Below, one piece after another: positions 10,704-21,796 of a DNA stretch of 64,000 bases. The stretch is taken from positions 58,563,127-58,627,126 of the forward strand of contig OZ023211.1 of NCBI GenBank assembly GCA_963995525.1, in the 5' to 3' direction. The stretch comes from Escarpia spicata (Eukaryota > Annelida > Polychaeta > Sabellida > Siboglinidae). The stretch's first letter is position 1. Every line of letters starts with the position of its first letter. The notes below the pieces were generated by a model. That model had not been told where the DNA came from. It saw only the letters and a program-made list of their open reading frames with translations, and ran no database searches. The position numbers and the translations under genes are program-made.

Positions 10704-12990
10704 TCACAGCTTTGTGCCACACGTGCATCTAGCTGCCATGCCCTCTAGAATTTCTCCTCGGAAGCTGTAGTCCTTTGACGCCATCACTTTCTTCACTACA
10801 TACCCAGCAGACTTTGAATACTGCAGCTGAATCCGTAGCTTGTTGTCTGCTGTTTTCACCATTTCCCGCTGATTGAACAAATGATAAATTTAAAATCTCT
10901 CTCTCCCTCTCCCTCTCCCTCTCCCTCTCCCTCTCCCTCTCCCTCTCCCTCTCACTCTCACTCTCTCTCTCAATCAATCAAACGGCTAATGTCATTTATT
11001 AATCGGTTCCAAATTCTGCCATCCTTTTCAATTTAAACTTCCAAGGAATTCCAATTCCATAATACATTCAGATATTTATTATTGAATCATATATATATAT
11101 ATATAATTTATATATGCATCAGTTTATATTTCAATAAGCAATTCCAAAGCTTACCATTCCAATTCCATTGATATATAATTAAACAATTCAAGTAACAATA
11201 AACAAATGTCCTCAATTTTAATTATGTTATTTGTTGTTTGCATGCATACCGGTACTCTTGTGCAGTGAGATTGTATTTTCGAAACTGTAATCCTAACATT
11301 GTTTTGCTATCGAGTACAGGCAGGGATTTTCAGCCATTTCAGTTTATTTCCTAATGCAATGCTGGATTTCTAAAGTGTGCAGCTTTGTCAAGCAACTGAT
11401 ACATTATTTTGTAACATAAAATGTTAACACTATTGATATCACAAGCCTTACCTTGTATTTGTGTTGTGGTCAATGGTGGCCAAGTGGAGTCGGGCTATGA
11501 TGCCTTGACGGCTGAACTTGGGTGCATACTTGAGGAAGAGGGCATGTAAGCTCTCCAGTTCATCAGTGTGAACACACTTCATAACGCTCTCTATATCATA
11601 CAGTAGGCAACAGTCCAGTATAGCCTTCTGGACAGTGAAGGCTTCTGTACCTTCAGTGTTGTTTTCACTTCTTGTTGTGTATACGTTGCATGACTGCACT
11701 TCCGGTACAACTCTGCGCCTGCTGTCCATGAATGGAATTCCTGATGTGATGGAGGAGCGAGATCCACATCTCCTTCATCAAGCGGGCATCACCACCACAA
11801 GCTGATGCGCAATACCACAGGTGGTTGGCAATTGCGCCTATCGAAGGGACAACTTCAACTTTCTTGGCAGGCAACAACCTTTATTTATTTCTCTTTCTAA
11901 TGCTGGGATGTCTGTCAGTGGCAAGTGTGGTGATCTTCACCCCATGGTCAGTCAGGTTGTCCAAGCAGCGTTTCAAGCCCTCCACTTCCATCCAGTAACT
12001 GTTCTTGACCTCTGTGACCCGAACAGTTTCTTGAGCAATGATGAGTTGGCTGTCAGTGTCCATGATGAAGTAAATGCCAAATGTAGCGTTGAGTCCTGGA
12101 TTGTCATATCTTGCATCGTCTGATGCGACCACGCTCTGTCCGGCCAGAGCTGACATGATGGCCTCTGAATGGCATGTCCTCTATCTCTGGCAGTATGTAT
12201 GCCCGCTGTATGTTGTAGCACTGGCGGGGTGACAAGGCACATAGGTTCATTAGGTTGACCAAATTGTACACAGTGAATGAATGTCCAGTCAGGAAGAGGA
12301 CGCTTGGTATCAACAAGTTACTCTCATAAATGTTACCAATCTTGGGTTGCGAGTGCCACATGAACGAGTGGCCATCAACACATTCTGTGGTCACAACCAC
12401 TGCAAATCCAGTCACTGTGATGCTAGGCTTTGATATAAGTGGTTTATTGCAGTTTGGTGTTTTAGCAGGTGCAGAAAAGTGAAATGATGTTTTTCTCACA
12501 GATGACAAACTTTCTCTCATTCCCATTAGTGTAAGAACCGCTTGAGTCATCATCAGTGATACCGCTGTCACATGCTACAACATATTCTGCATCACTCGCT
12601 TCAATGTTTCTCTTCTCGCTGTTGCAGACAGAATCGTCTGAAGATGGCGATAGTGAGACTGGGACATCCGAAGGGCGTCTATATTGACAGAACTGCCATG
12701 GTCAGGGTCAGTCGGAGAAGGCGTGCTAGACTGCGATGGCAACTTTGCATACCCACGGTCATGGTGAATGTTCAATGGAACAACAGTATTGTCAGTATTA
12801 ACTACTGCATCGACAAAGTGTCGCACTGGCGACACGACCACTGGCTTCCTTTATGTTTTGACACTACAGTTCGATGGCGTGACAGCACTACAAGTGACAT
12901 TTGTATTACCACGAGGGACGATGTCATCTCGCGTGCTATATCCTTCGCTGGATCCTTCGAAGCTTGCGCTCGGTATTAGGCCCTATGGTT
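10704..12990 (-). pseudogene. Kolobok transposase, frameshifted and internally deleted
   Basis: Blocks of one transposase lie in order on the minus strand but in different frames. From the N-terminal side: RHFVDAVVNTD (about 12810), ERKFVICEKNIISLFCTC (about 12500, then a frame change), GHSFMWHSQPKIGNI and NLLIPSVLFLTGHS (12300-12390), a frame change near 12165, DDARYDNPG and a second aspartate in LATDRHPSIRK (about 11890-12130), NHLWYCAS with KEMWISLLHHI (about 11745-11840), DELESLHALFLKYAPK and DHNTNTR (11452-11580). A donor AAG|GTAAGG leads into an intron (10869-11451) holding a (CCCTCT)n run; the last exon gives SKSAGYVVKKV and KDYSFRGEIL, stop at 10704-10706. The run from DxRxDxPG to NHLW...LExFHxxxLKYxPK...LDHNxN is the Kolobok pattern. 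The usual segment after DRH (KHxFDVWH) is missing. Not functional; the N-terminal exons were not found. Confidence 0.75.
10869..11451 (-). other. Intron of the Kolobok transposase remnant with a CCCTCT microsatellite
   Basis: Minus-strand donor GTAAGG at 11451 and acceptor TTCAATCAG ending at 10869. The (CCCTCT)n microsatellite is at about 10899-10975. The exon phases as read do not match, so a small indel or a different acceptor is likely. Confidence 0.5.
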
Positions 12991-14826
12991 GTTTGGATAC
13001 TTCCGTTATATATTATGAACAAAATGACACAATCTTGCAAATATTAATTAAAATTGGAGCACAAGTGCGATTTACAAGTGACTTTTTTAACGTTTTTTTT
13101 GTGTGGATATATGTGTGTTATCTTTAATTTTCATGATTAAAATGCATGTGCACTCAAATGTGTTTAACATTTGAACTTTATAAATACAAAATATATATTT
13201 ATTAATCTTTGTGGCTTTTTCCTGTGACGTTATTTCCTTTTTTCCTTGTTAGGCTTACATTCAAAAGTCAATAAATTATATAAAATGTCCTTGTTATTAA
13301 AAGCATACATTGGTGTTTGTAGTCATGCAATCTATATCAGGAAAACAGTTGGTATGATTGCATGCTTGCTAAATTGTCGCCTCAAAACTGGAGCATCAAT
13401 TCAGGGTCCATTGTTACAAGCCAATATTTGAGACACATAAATTTGTATTAGGCCTACATGGTGATTGACTTTAGTTGACTGATGTGAACCTACTTACTAT
13501 GCTAATAACTAATTATATCAGATATGACTATAGTGTTTTGTTGTATGCTATTGACTGTATAACAAGTATTTTTAAGGATTTAAATACTTGTAATGTCACT
13601 TAATTAAATGCGGTTACATTTTGTAGTATTTGAGCAGTCCAACTTCAATAATATTTGTCTTTAACTATTTCTTTTTAAATTAATACATTCCAATGACAAT
13701 GCCTACAATACATGATTGACAGGGCTTGGTCCGGACTGTGACTAATGTTGATTAATAGATGACGACACTATTTCGCAAAACGTTATACTGGCTACGGTAG
13801 CTGACATTTATTTTTGTAATTATTTTGAAGGTTATTCCCACCACCAGCAACTAAGTCGATAACATAGACTCGTAGATGTAGACGTTGCGGTATTCAGACG
13901 TAGCAACACGCCGGCACGACTTGCCGGCGTAAACTAAATCGGCGGATTACAAGCACTCATTATTCCCAATTATATCATAGTATTCACACGTATTTGTACT
14001 TTATCACATTCACATTTCTTATTACATTTCAATTTTGAATACGTCATATTTGTATATATGCAGACTTTGAACTAGAACTGCGGGACTATATAGTGGTCCT
14101 AATGATACCTGACGGAACTCGTGAGTGCAGAGTCACCTTGGCAACAAGAAGCTGGTTTCGGTTTGTTATTTCCTACGCGCCGCTTCACCCTCCAAATAAG
14201 GCAATAATGTCGAGCTTCCAGGTCGATTTCGTTTAATTTTACTTCATCGGTGCATAGTTATATGTAAACAAATCGACTGAAGATGGACCTGTGACTTTAA
14301 CCAAGAATTATGTTTCGACGTTCAATGTCTTTTTATGCTCGTCACTTTCGTATTTAGGCTTGCAATCGGCGTTTGAAAGTGACCACCGCAGACTTTTGCC
14401 AATCTTGCCGCCGGCGAACACGTCAAATTCATCATCTATAACTTGTTTTTTCTGTTGGAATCCTTCTGCGGAAGTATGTGAAAAAGTTGCTTACTAACAC
14501 TTACAGTATATCTAGTAACCACGCAGTGCATTAAATTGTTCTGTTTTTATGTGTTTGTATGCGTTTCGTCGGTTTTTCTGAGAGCTACGCTGCGTCGCCT
14601 ATCGAATTGCTGTATACAGCTTTGGGAGACATCTCGCCAATCAAACCGGATGTACAACCACACGCTCCTGGAGCATGATGGCGGCGCCCTGTGCCGATAG
14701 TAGCTACGTTTGAAAAATTATTTAAAATATACCGTGACGCTGTACTTGTCAAATCATGGTGACATGTACTCTAAATGGTATGTTCTTATGTTTGGGCTGT
14801 GGTTGTTCAATCGTTTCATTTCCCCT
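12991..14826. other. Right part of the Kolobok element, no gene identified
   Basis: Expected to hold the promoter and 5' exons of the transposase. A minus-strand open stretch at 14308-14497 (including DDEFDVFAGGKIGKS) is the only candidate and I do not recognise it. A GC-rich hairpin (ACGCCGGCA / TGCCGGCGT) lies at 13908-13930. Confidence 0.3.
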
Positions 14827-14850
14827 TTAAGTTCAAAACACTACCCCTAC

Positions 14851-15883
14851 ATTTTTTATAAATTTTTATGTGTTTGGGGCCAATGATAAAGTACGTCTCG
14901 CTTGGTGGGAGGTCGGGGGTTTCCGGGCAAGCGATACGAAGCTTTACATGGAGTGGGATATCTCGGCAATAAGGGTTACGTAAAGAATAAAAAGAAAGCT
15001 ATTGACTGATGTTATTAATAAATTCGTCGTGTAAGCGATAAGTTCACGGAGTGCACGAATTCGTATAGCGTCATTTTATCATTTTAAATTACTTATCGTC
15101 GGCGGGGGGGACGTCTGGGGGAAACGTCCGGGGGATGTTCGTATTCAAAATACGTGTGGTGTGGGCGAAGTTAATAGCTGTGGAGATGGCATTGAGGCTC
15201 ATGTATGGCTTCGGTCCCCGGATATCCTAAATACACCGCTGCAGGCTTAATCATATAATCATTGCAATATTGCAATTACTGGCTGGATAGATCTAAGTTA
15301 GTAAAATTAAACATATATTTTGATGTATTAGTCATAAGTATAGGCTACAGTGAGGTCGTCGGTGTAATCGGTGGGAACTTAAACTTAACCATAAACAAAC
15401 CCAGCTATTACCAACCGCAACTATATGTGACTCCAACCACAACTAATAATAATAATAATCTTAACCCTAATGAATAATGACATTTCACATAAAATATTTA
15501 TACCCATCGTCTGATTGGTTATAATAACTATGCTGTATATAATCCACCACGATTGACACCAGGCATAACTAATAACAATCTTAACAATAATTAATAATTA
15601 TTTAATATAGTTGTTTGATTATCACACAACTATTTATTACCGTCGTCTGACTAGTTCCAACAATTAAGCTATAATTAACCTGAACCTCAACGATAACTAA
15701 CTCAAACCATAACTCATTATAATAATGGCATTAAACATAATTAATATTTGTCATTTACACTAACTATTTATTTCCTAAGTCTAATTGGCTCCAACGATTA
15801 CGAACTCGACGCTAAGCTAGTGTATAGGATAATTCTCAAAAAGGTGTCTAATGTACCTGTAATTGGCTTGTAAAATATACTGA
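14851..15883. repeat. Interior of the outer element with ~130 bp tandem repeats
   Basis: Between about 15400 and 15810 three diverged copies of a ~130 bp AT-rich unit follow each other; each contains words such as ACTATTTATTACC, GTCTGA(C/T)T and TAACTAATAATAATCTTAAC. No coding potential is seen. Confidence 0.5.
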
Positions 15884-16046
15884 CGGCAGTGTTTTGAAAT
15901 TGGGTAGTGTTTTGAGCGTACGTAGGGGTAGCGTTTTGAACTTAACAGTAGTATTTTGAGGGTACACTCAAAACACTACGATAGTGTTTTGAAAGTACGC
16001 TCAAAACACTACCGTACTGTTTTCAGCGGGGTAGTGTTTTGAGCGT

Positions 16047-17454
16047 TCTACATCGGGACGAGACATGCGCGACCGGCACGAAATGTGTGTGACCGAGAGG
16101 CTGGCGAGAACCCGCAATAACTACGAAAGCCTGAATTGTACGTTCTGTTGTCATCGTATTGTGTTGGTTACTTACAGCGACATAAATAACGTGACCATTT
16201 CGGGGGTTGTGACATTTTGTTATTATGTTATACTAAATTATTTATTTACTATTCGATACCCTTTGTTGTGTTGTTCTATGGAGTTCGCGTCATTTACGCG
16301 CATTACTTTAAAGCGAAGTAGGGACCTCCTTTTAGACTCGAGCCGTCTATACACGGAAGACCCGTCGGACTGTGACATACATGGAACACGGTATGGGAGA
16401 ATTTTACAAGGTCGCTTTGCAAAAAAACAAGATTTTGCACTACGCTAAACTGTTCCGGGTGCAGTAGCAGCAATACTACCGTGAAGAATAAAGAGCTGTA
16501 CTTTCCTGTTTCCTCGTGGATAGACCAGATACGCTGCAATGAAAGCATTCAAAGCATACGAAAAACGAAACGTATTTTAGTTAGGCCGAGCCACCGTAAT
16601 AATTAAACTATCTACGCAAGATAGCGCTACCTGATCGACAATTTTACATTTTGACGTTCACCGCCATAGTACGGCCTTTCTTGTGTGCAATACCATTGGC
16701 GATAGTACCTGTGATTGGAACATGTAGCTAAGCTAATGTCGTTCTCATTAGGAGAAGATTCGGAATATCAGTAAAAAGCACGAGCATGTCATTGTGTCTA
16801 AACACATAGCGCAATTTGTCATATTTGTGCCTGTTAAAATCACTAAGGTACACAGAATTGATAACGTCATTTTTTCGGTCCCGAACAATACGCGATCCAT
16901 AAACTTCGGTAGCTGTCTGGTCAAACGTTTTCCCTAATAAACCACTGACGTTTAAAATGTTATTGTAGTTGTAAATGGTGAGTTTGTATTAAATCGTTTA
17001 GGTACATAACATCAAAATGTTATATTATGTTACCCAGAGATGGACAAATCATTACTATAGTAGCCATTATGTTCTTAAGAAGGCATAGATATATGCCTAA
17101 TAATGATTACAAGATTACATACCTGTGCTAAATCCGAGCAAAATGACTTGGAAAATGTTGTATATATGATGTATCATAATAAAATTCATCGAAAATTGCA
17201 AAACGTGTGCTAAATTTATTAGTAACTGGAGATAATCGGTCTCCTCATTTCTCTCACTTCAGAAATATGTACGTTGGCCTGTTTTGTATTGCATACTCTA
17301 TTGTAACATGCAAAAAAGACAGATAACTAACTGGCCGGAAAATAGTATTTGATGTGTTTTAGTTGATTGCATATTTATGCATAAGTGTTGAATGAAATCT
17401 AGCATGTACACGTATTAGCAACGTGATGCGACGAATCTAGTCAGTAGCAGTAAA
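16047..17454. other. Non-coding or unrecognised stretch
   Basis: Plus-strand open frames here (for example 16065-16448) show no domain and do not resemble a known protein, so I do not call them. Confidence 0.3.
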
Positions 17455-17646
17455 TCATACCTTTGCCCCGATACAAGAACATCCACCAGCCTTCTTTGTG
17501 CGCAGAAGTTTTACCCTCGGTTCATAGATGGTGCCTTCTATTATCTTTCGCAAAAATTCGATTCCGTCACTGTCGGCCATCCGAGCAATGCAAGCCCCAA
17601 ACAACAATAACAAAACACCCGCTGTATATATTTTACAACACATCAT
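17455..17646 (-). CDS. Possible first exon of a small secreted protein
   Basis: The minus-strand frame starts MMCCKIYTAGVLLLLFGACIA-like: a short charged start, a run of hydrophobic residues and a small-residue cleavage region, as in a signal peptide. It then reads through an acidic/basic stretch (EFLRKIIEGTIYEPRVKLL) to a GGCSC motif. At the 3' side GGGGCAAAG|GTATGA could be a splice donor, which would end the exon near 17460. The upstream ~180 bp (17650-17825) are richer in CpG than the surroundings, as expected near a promoter. I could not find a following exon and cannot name the protein. It may be a chance frame. Confidence 0.33.
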   Translation of the reverse strand: MMCCKIYTAGVLLLLFGACIARMADSDGIEFLRKIIEGTIYEPRVKLLRTKKAGGCSCIGAKV

Positions 17647-18189
17647 TAGCGATTATGCATTTGTTTTTGTACCGTATTCCGCCTTCCGTTTGCAGCGCGT
17701 TCAGACGTAGCGTTTCCAACGAAACGTGTGGTATGGCGTACGCGGGACGTGGGTTTGCGATTACGCGGGAACGTTCTCTCTGCGTAGCGGGATTTAGGCT
17801 ATAGTACACCGTTGAGATCCGCAACGGATGTACAGTTATTTAGTATATATATGTATAGTATTTAAACATGTGAGCACTTATCGTCATCCTTGTCCACCAA
17901 GGTGAACGTGCAGTAGACAGCAACACTATTTCTCGTGAGCCAGGAACATCGATGCATTCAGCACTCCTTGGCTCGCGATGACGGCAATTCATAATGTCAC
18001 CCTTTCCACAAAGTTTGTACAGAGAAGAAGAGAAGATTAGTTACTACATTGTGATGACATTCGCACCCCACACATCACGAAAGATGAGTAAATTTAGTAT
18101 AGCTCAGGCCTGTAGCGTGTTTTTTTTTTTGGGGGGGGGTACGTTTTTCGGCCTGGAATTGCATGTACATTTTCAACAAAACCCATCAC

Positions 18190-18425
18190 ATTTCAGCCGG
18201 ATCCCAGGGGGTAGTGTTGCAGATTCCTCGCTGTCGGGGGCGGGGGGGGGGGGTATGTTGGAGATTTTTTGCGCTCGAAGGGGGTAATGTAGGATAATGA
18301 TCGCGGTCGAGGGGAGGGGGGTGATGTGTTGGAGATTTGTCGCGGTCGACTAGTGTCGGAGATTTTTTCACGGTCGAGGGGAGTAGTGTTGGAGATTTTC
18401 CGCGGTCGAGTGGGTTGTGTTGGGC
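18190..18425. repeat. G-rich ~35 bp minisatellite
   Basis: About five diverged copies of a unit with TTGGAGATTTTT and CGCGGTCGAGGGG. A T10G10 run sits just before it at about 18119-18140. Confidence 0.6.
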
Positions 18426-18661
18426 ATGGTTAAATCAAACTACATCACAATTTTCAAATCAAACACTAGTTCCCTCCATGCAGAACTACTTTCCCCATGT
18501 GGTGGTGAAAGGCGTACGCACCAATCGCACCCCGAGCCTACGGGTCTATAACTAATCATTTATTAGAGAAGTCGTTGGAACAGTCCTTATTTACAAGGCA
18601 GAAATATGGTCACCAAAAGCATGCAGGTCAACTGGATGGGTGGTATACGCGAGTTATAGGT

Positions 18662-18668
<7 letters not shown>

Positions 18669-18696
<28 letters not shown>

Positions 18697-18745
18697 ACGT
18701 GCGTGCGTGCGTACATGTGCGTGTGTATGTGTGTGTGTATGGAAC
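18669..18745. repeat. (GT)n microsatellite
   Basis: Long GT run with GC interruptions (CGTGCGTGCG). Confidence 0.85.
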
Positions 18746-19369
18746 ACCAGAATTAATATCTACGAGACTATTAGACTACGTCAGCAGCTAATCTGCTTTG
18801 GCTCAAGTGGTACATAGCAGTATTTAATCTGCTTTGGCACTGCTACGTACCATTTGAGCTAGTTGGCCGAACTGTAATTACCCCTATATTTTTAAATACC
18901 AAATACGAGAAAAGTATATTTTTGAAAGAACATTTTATTAATTGGCAGTCTGTAGAAGAAAGTGACACTATTAGCCTCAACTTTGCGTTGGCAAAAAGGG
19001 AGCCAGCCAATGCAGCTGGCAACCTTATTATGAGCTGAGAAAATAGTCACCCTATTCCCTCCCAACGATAATTATATTTTGCTGATTTATCTCGCCAAAA
19101 GACGTGCAAGTACAGCTGGTCACAATCCCTTGACAGGTTTTGCCTGCAGTGGTTCCCCCTTTAAGAACATGATGAGTTCTTCTCTTACTTCGAACGCAAT
19201 GCTATACTGTCCGACAAACTTCCAAAGATAGGAGCGCAAAATCGGAGAGAATCAGCTGGGATTTAGGAAAAGAGAGGAACAGACGACGGACTGTTTGTCA
19301 TCAGACAAAATATTGAGAAGAGAAGAGGGGAGAGAATGTAATAGCTGTATCGGGCTTCTTCAGGCGGAC

Positions 19370-19860
19370 CTTCCGTGAATGCTCCACCAATTAACGTCAA
19401 GGTGATTACATACAAGACCATGGTCAGACCGGTTATCGAGTACGTTTTAGTCAGAAAGACATCATTGCGCTGGAGAACGTGAACCGCAGGGCAACACGAC
19501 ATATGTCTTCAACATCTACAGTAGCCGGACTCCGGGCTGTGTTACGAGCACGCTGAACACACTGCAGTGGCATCCTCTCGCGGACAGAAGACTGCACAGC
19601 CGCCTCACTAAGTTTGATTAAACCAACAACAGCATAGTGGTCACCAACAAGACTCTGTTCTGCACCAAAGGTGACAGAATAACAAGTGTCCAGAGGCTGT
19701 CCCAGGAATGCATCACCGACCCAGTCCTGTTTAACAGCTTCTTCCCAAGAACACTGCGTCTGTGGAACAGTCTTCCACACAGGCTCACCGATTCTCCTTC
19801 ATTTGAGTCCTTCCAAACAAGCCTGGGTCAATACACTGGCTCAGCCCTTGTGCAGTAATT
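19370..19860 (+). pseudogene. 3' end of a non-LTR retrotransposon (Jockey/CR1-like RT C-terminus)
   Basis: Two frames on the plus strand give the typical end of such an ORF2: VRPVIEY, LENVNRRATR, LNTLQWHPLADRRLHSRL, then SFFPRTLRLWNSLP and a TAA at about 19858. The pattern 'YxxLVRPxLEY ... RRAAR ... LxWxxLxxRR ... FFPRTxxxWNSLP' is common to Jockey, CR1 and related LINEs. The upstream RT core is missing and at least two frameshifts are present, so this is a 5'-truncated dead copy. Confidence 0.7.
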
Positions 19861-21796
19861 CACAGATCCCATAGCTGTAGACTGTAGTTTTTATAGTACG
19901 TGTTTAAATTTCTAGATCCTGTTTTCTGGGCCACCCTCTATCCGTACCCAATCAGCTCAGTTTCGCCAACCGCTGGATAAATTACGTCCGTCGGCAACCC
20001 TGTCCATATCCAAGAAGAAGAAGCGGAGGAGGAGGAGGAGGAGAAGGAGGAGAAGGGAACTTTGCACTCAACGGCTAGCAATCTTCCCCATGCTTTTTAA
20101 ACTCTTCTAACATTGCTGCGTATGGAGGAGCCTGAGCCAAACCTCACAATTAAGACTTACTGTGAATGGAACTTTTGCAGTGAAAATTAATGAGAACATT
20201 GCTGGGGTCAGCACACTGATAGTTTTCCCATTGGCGACCATGTTAACGTTTTGTCTGATTGTAAGAAAACGTGACCTAGAAAATCTATTAAACTTCTCAC
20301 CTGTCGTTGTCATCATCTCCTTGACATGCTGGTCGAGTTTAGTCAAAATCTAATATTTCTAGCTCTTACAAAATGCCTGTATGTATGACACCCGTCAATA
20401 TTTACAAATGGATGCAGGCAGTAATCCGGCTAAAGTGTCAACTAGCCAAATTGCTGCTAAATACCCTTCCGCTTAGTAAAATCAGCTAAAAAGACACCAT
20501 TTTACTGTCAACAGCTTCTACAATCACATCTAAAAATCTGACTACTGAAATGCACTTATGTCAGAGCAAGTGAATATTGTAAAAAGTCATTTCTCAAAAA
20601 TATACTGCACTTTTTTTCGTAACCAAGTATGGAAGTCTAACAGTGTCCTAACCCCTGGTCTACTAAAGGGTGTTTCATAAATTTGTGCTGCGCCCACCAC
20701 AAAGGTCACGTGAGGAAAACAGGCCCGCCATCTAGTGAGTCAGTTCAAGCTCTATCGCCCTAGCGGTAAAGCTAAGAGCAGAACAGCATGGATCTAGCCA
20801 CGACGAAGGCAGTTTTTATTACATTTAGCCTGCTTGAGAAGAAAACCGGATGAAGATGTGGTACTGTTTTCTTGATTTTGCCGTATTGTTATAATGTGTG
20901 TGGTGTTGTCGGAGAAGATAATTCTATGAAGGATTGTGCCGAGTTTTTAGGTGTAAGATATACGCATGTCGCTCTATTATCGCTCACCAAGTCACGTTAC
21001 ACTTACGGCTTACGCTATCGGCTATGGAATTGGATTAAGTTTTGTTTGTTTTGCATAAACAGTCTATAGACCATAATCTTGCGTAGTTAACTCTAATGTA
21101 CCGCTTTTGTAGATGAACTCGGCGATAGTCTGACCGAAAGTGTATGGTTCGTCAGAGTCAAAGACTACCACCCCACTGACACTGAGAGTGAGACAAGTTC
21201 ACTGTTTTCAGCCCCAGCATCAGGTTTATTCATTACTGTGGAAACCCCGAACAGCAGTTTTGGGGGTGTGCATGAGTTCAAAAAAGTCTGATCGGATTCG
21301 TAAGATGAGTTTATCTGAAGTGTCACATGTAACATGTCACTTCAATTATTTATTAATAATTATGTGTATGATTAATGACAATACTGCAAAAAACCTATAA
21401 TAAAGACAACCACAAATTAAAGAGATGCTCTCCTCTTATCACATAGTCATAGACACATGCCATGGGATTCGAACCTGTCATCAATAATTTTGATAACCAA
21501 ATACCATATCTACTGATTACTGGTAATAATGGTGATAACCAAAATGGCATACATTAAAATGGCATAACTAATTGACAAAAACTGTGATTTTAATCACTCA
21601 AAATGGCAACAAACACTTGTCAAAAACAGCACCATCCAGATCTAGTGATATATGAAAAGTGGGTACAATAGTAGGTTAAGTGTTCCGCAGTGTTTTGTAG
21701 AGTCTTCTAAATATTCAGCTTTTTGGTGACTTGTTTATTATTATTATATATATATAATATATAGTAATTTATATATATCCTTTGTTTTCATAACAG
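19861..21796. other. Region upstream of CDKAL1; promoter and 5' UTR exon not resolved
   Basis: A (GGA)n run lies at about 20026-20052. The first coding exon of CDKAL1 begins with a splice acceptor, so at least one non-coding exon should lie here or further upstream, but I cannot place it. Short open frames (20107-20346, 20872-21069) are not convincing. Confidence 0.35.

Larger units (their letters stand above)
3053..14826. mobile_element. Kolobok-type DNA transposon (TTAA target site)
   Basis: Both ends are flanked by TTAA (3049-3052 and 14827-14830) and start with the same inverted 13-mer, AGGGGAAATGAAA. TTAA target duplication is known for Kolobok and piggyBac elements; the decayed transposase inside (minus strand, 10704-12990) has Kolobok-family motifs, which settles the choice. 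The unoccupied TTAA site is preserved in the right arm of the outer element (15942-15945), so the empty site can be read in the same window. Of 11.77 kb, 4.44 kb is a later gypsy insertion, leaving about 7.3 kb of Kolobok. It carries two convergent genes, both broken by frameshifts, so this copy is not autonomous. Confidence 0.8.
2918..16046. mobile_element. Foldback / long-TIR element, outer layer of a nest
   Basis: The left arm (2918-3052, continued at 14831-14850) and the right arm (15884-16046) are inverted copies of each other. Both are built from short palindromes such as AACACTACCGTAGTGTT joined by GAGCGTAC-type linkers. Reverse-complementing the right arm gives the same order as the left arm, including the linker ACTTTCAAAACACTA, the block ending TACT(A)CTGTTAAGTTC and CTACCCCTAC. 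The left arm has one extra ~28 bp palindrome unit. Removing the Kolobok insertion leaves an element of about 1.35 kb with no open frame, so it is probably non-autonomous. I cannot see a certain target-site duplication and do not assign a superfamily. Confidence 0.7.

Noticed and set aside
10729..10977. ER-rich 82-codon minus-strand frame
   Set aside because: Translation of the (CCCTCT)n microsatellite fused to an out-of-frame reading of the transposase exon.
3049..14830. piggyBac element (also uses TTAA)
   Set aside because: The decayed transposase has the Kolobok motif order, not the piggyBac DDD domain.
16065..16448. 127-codon plus-strand frame
   Set aside because: No domain, no recognisable motif, atypical composition.
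18575..18817. Plus-strand frame with poly-CV
   Set aside because: Reading of a GT microsatellite.
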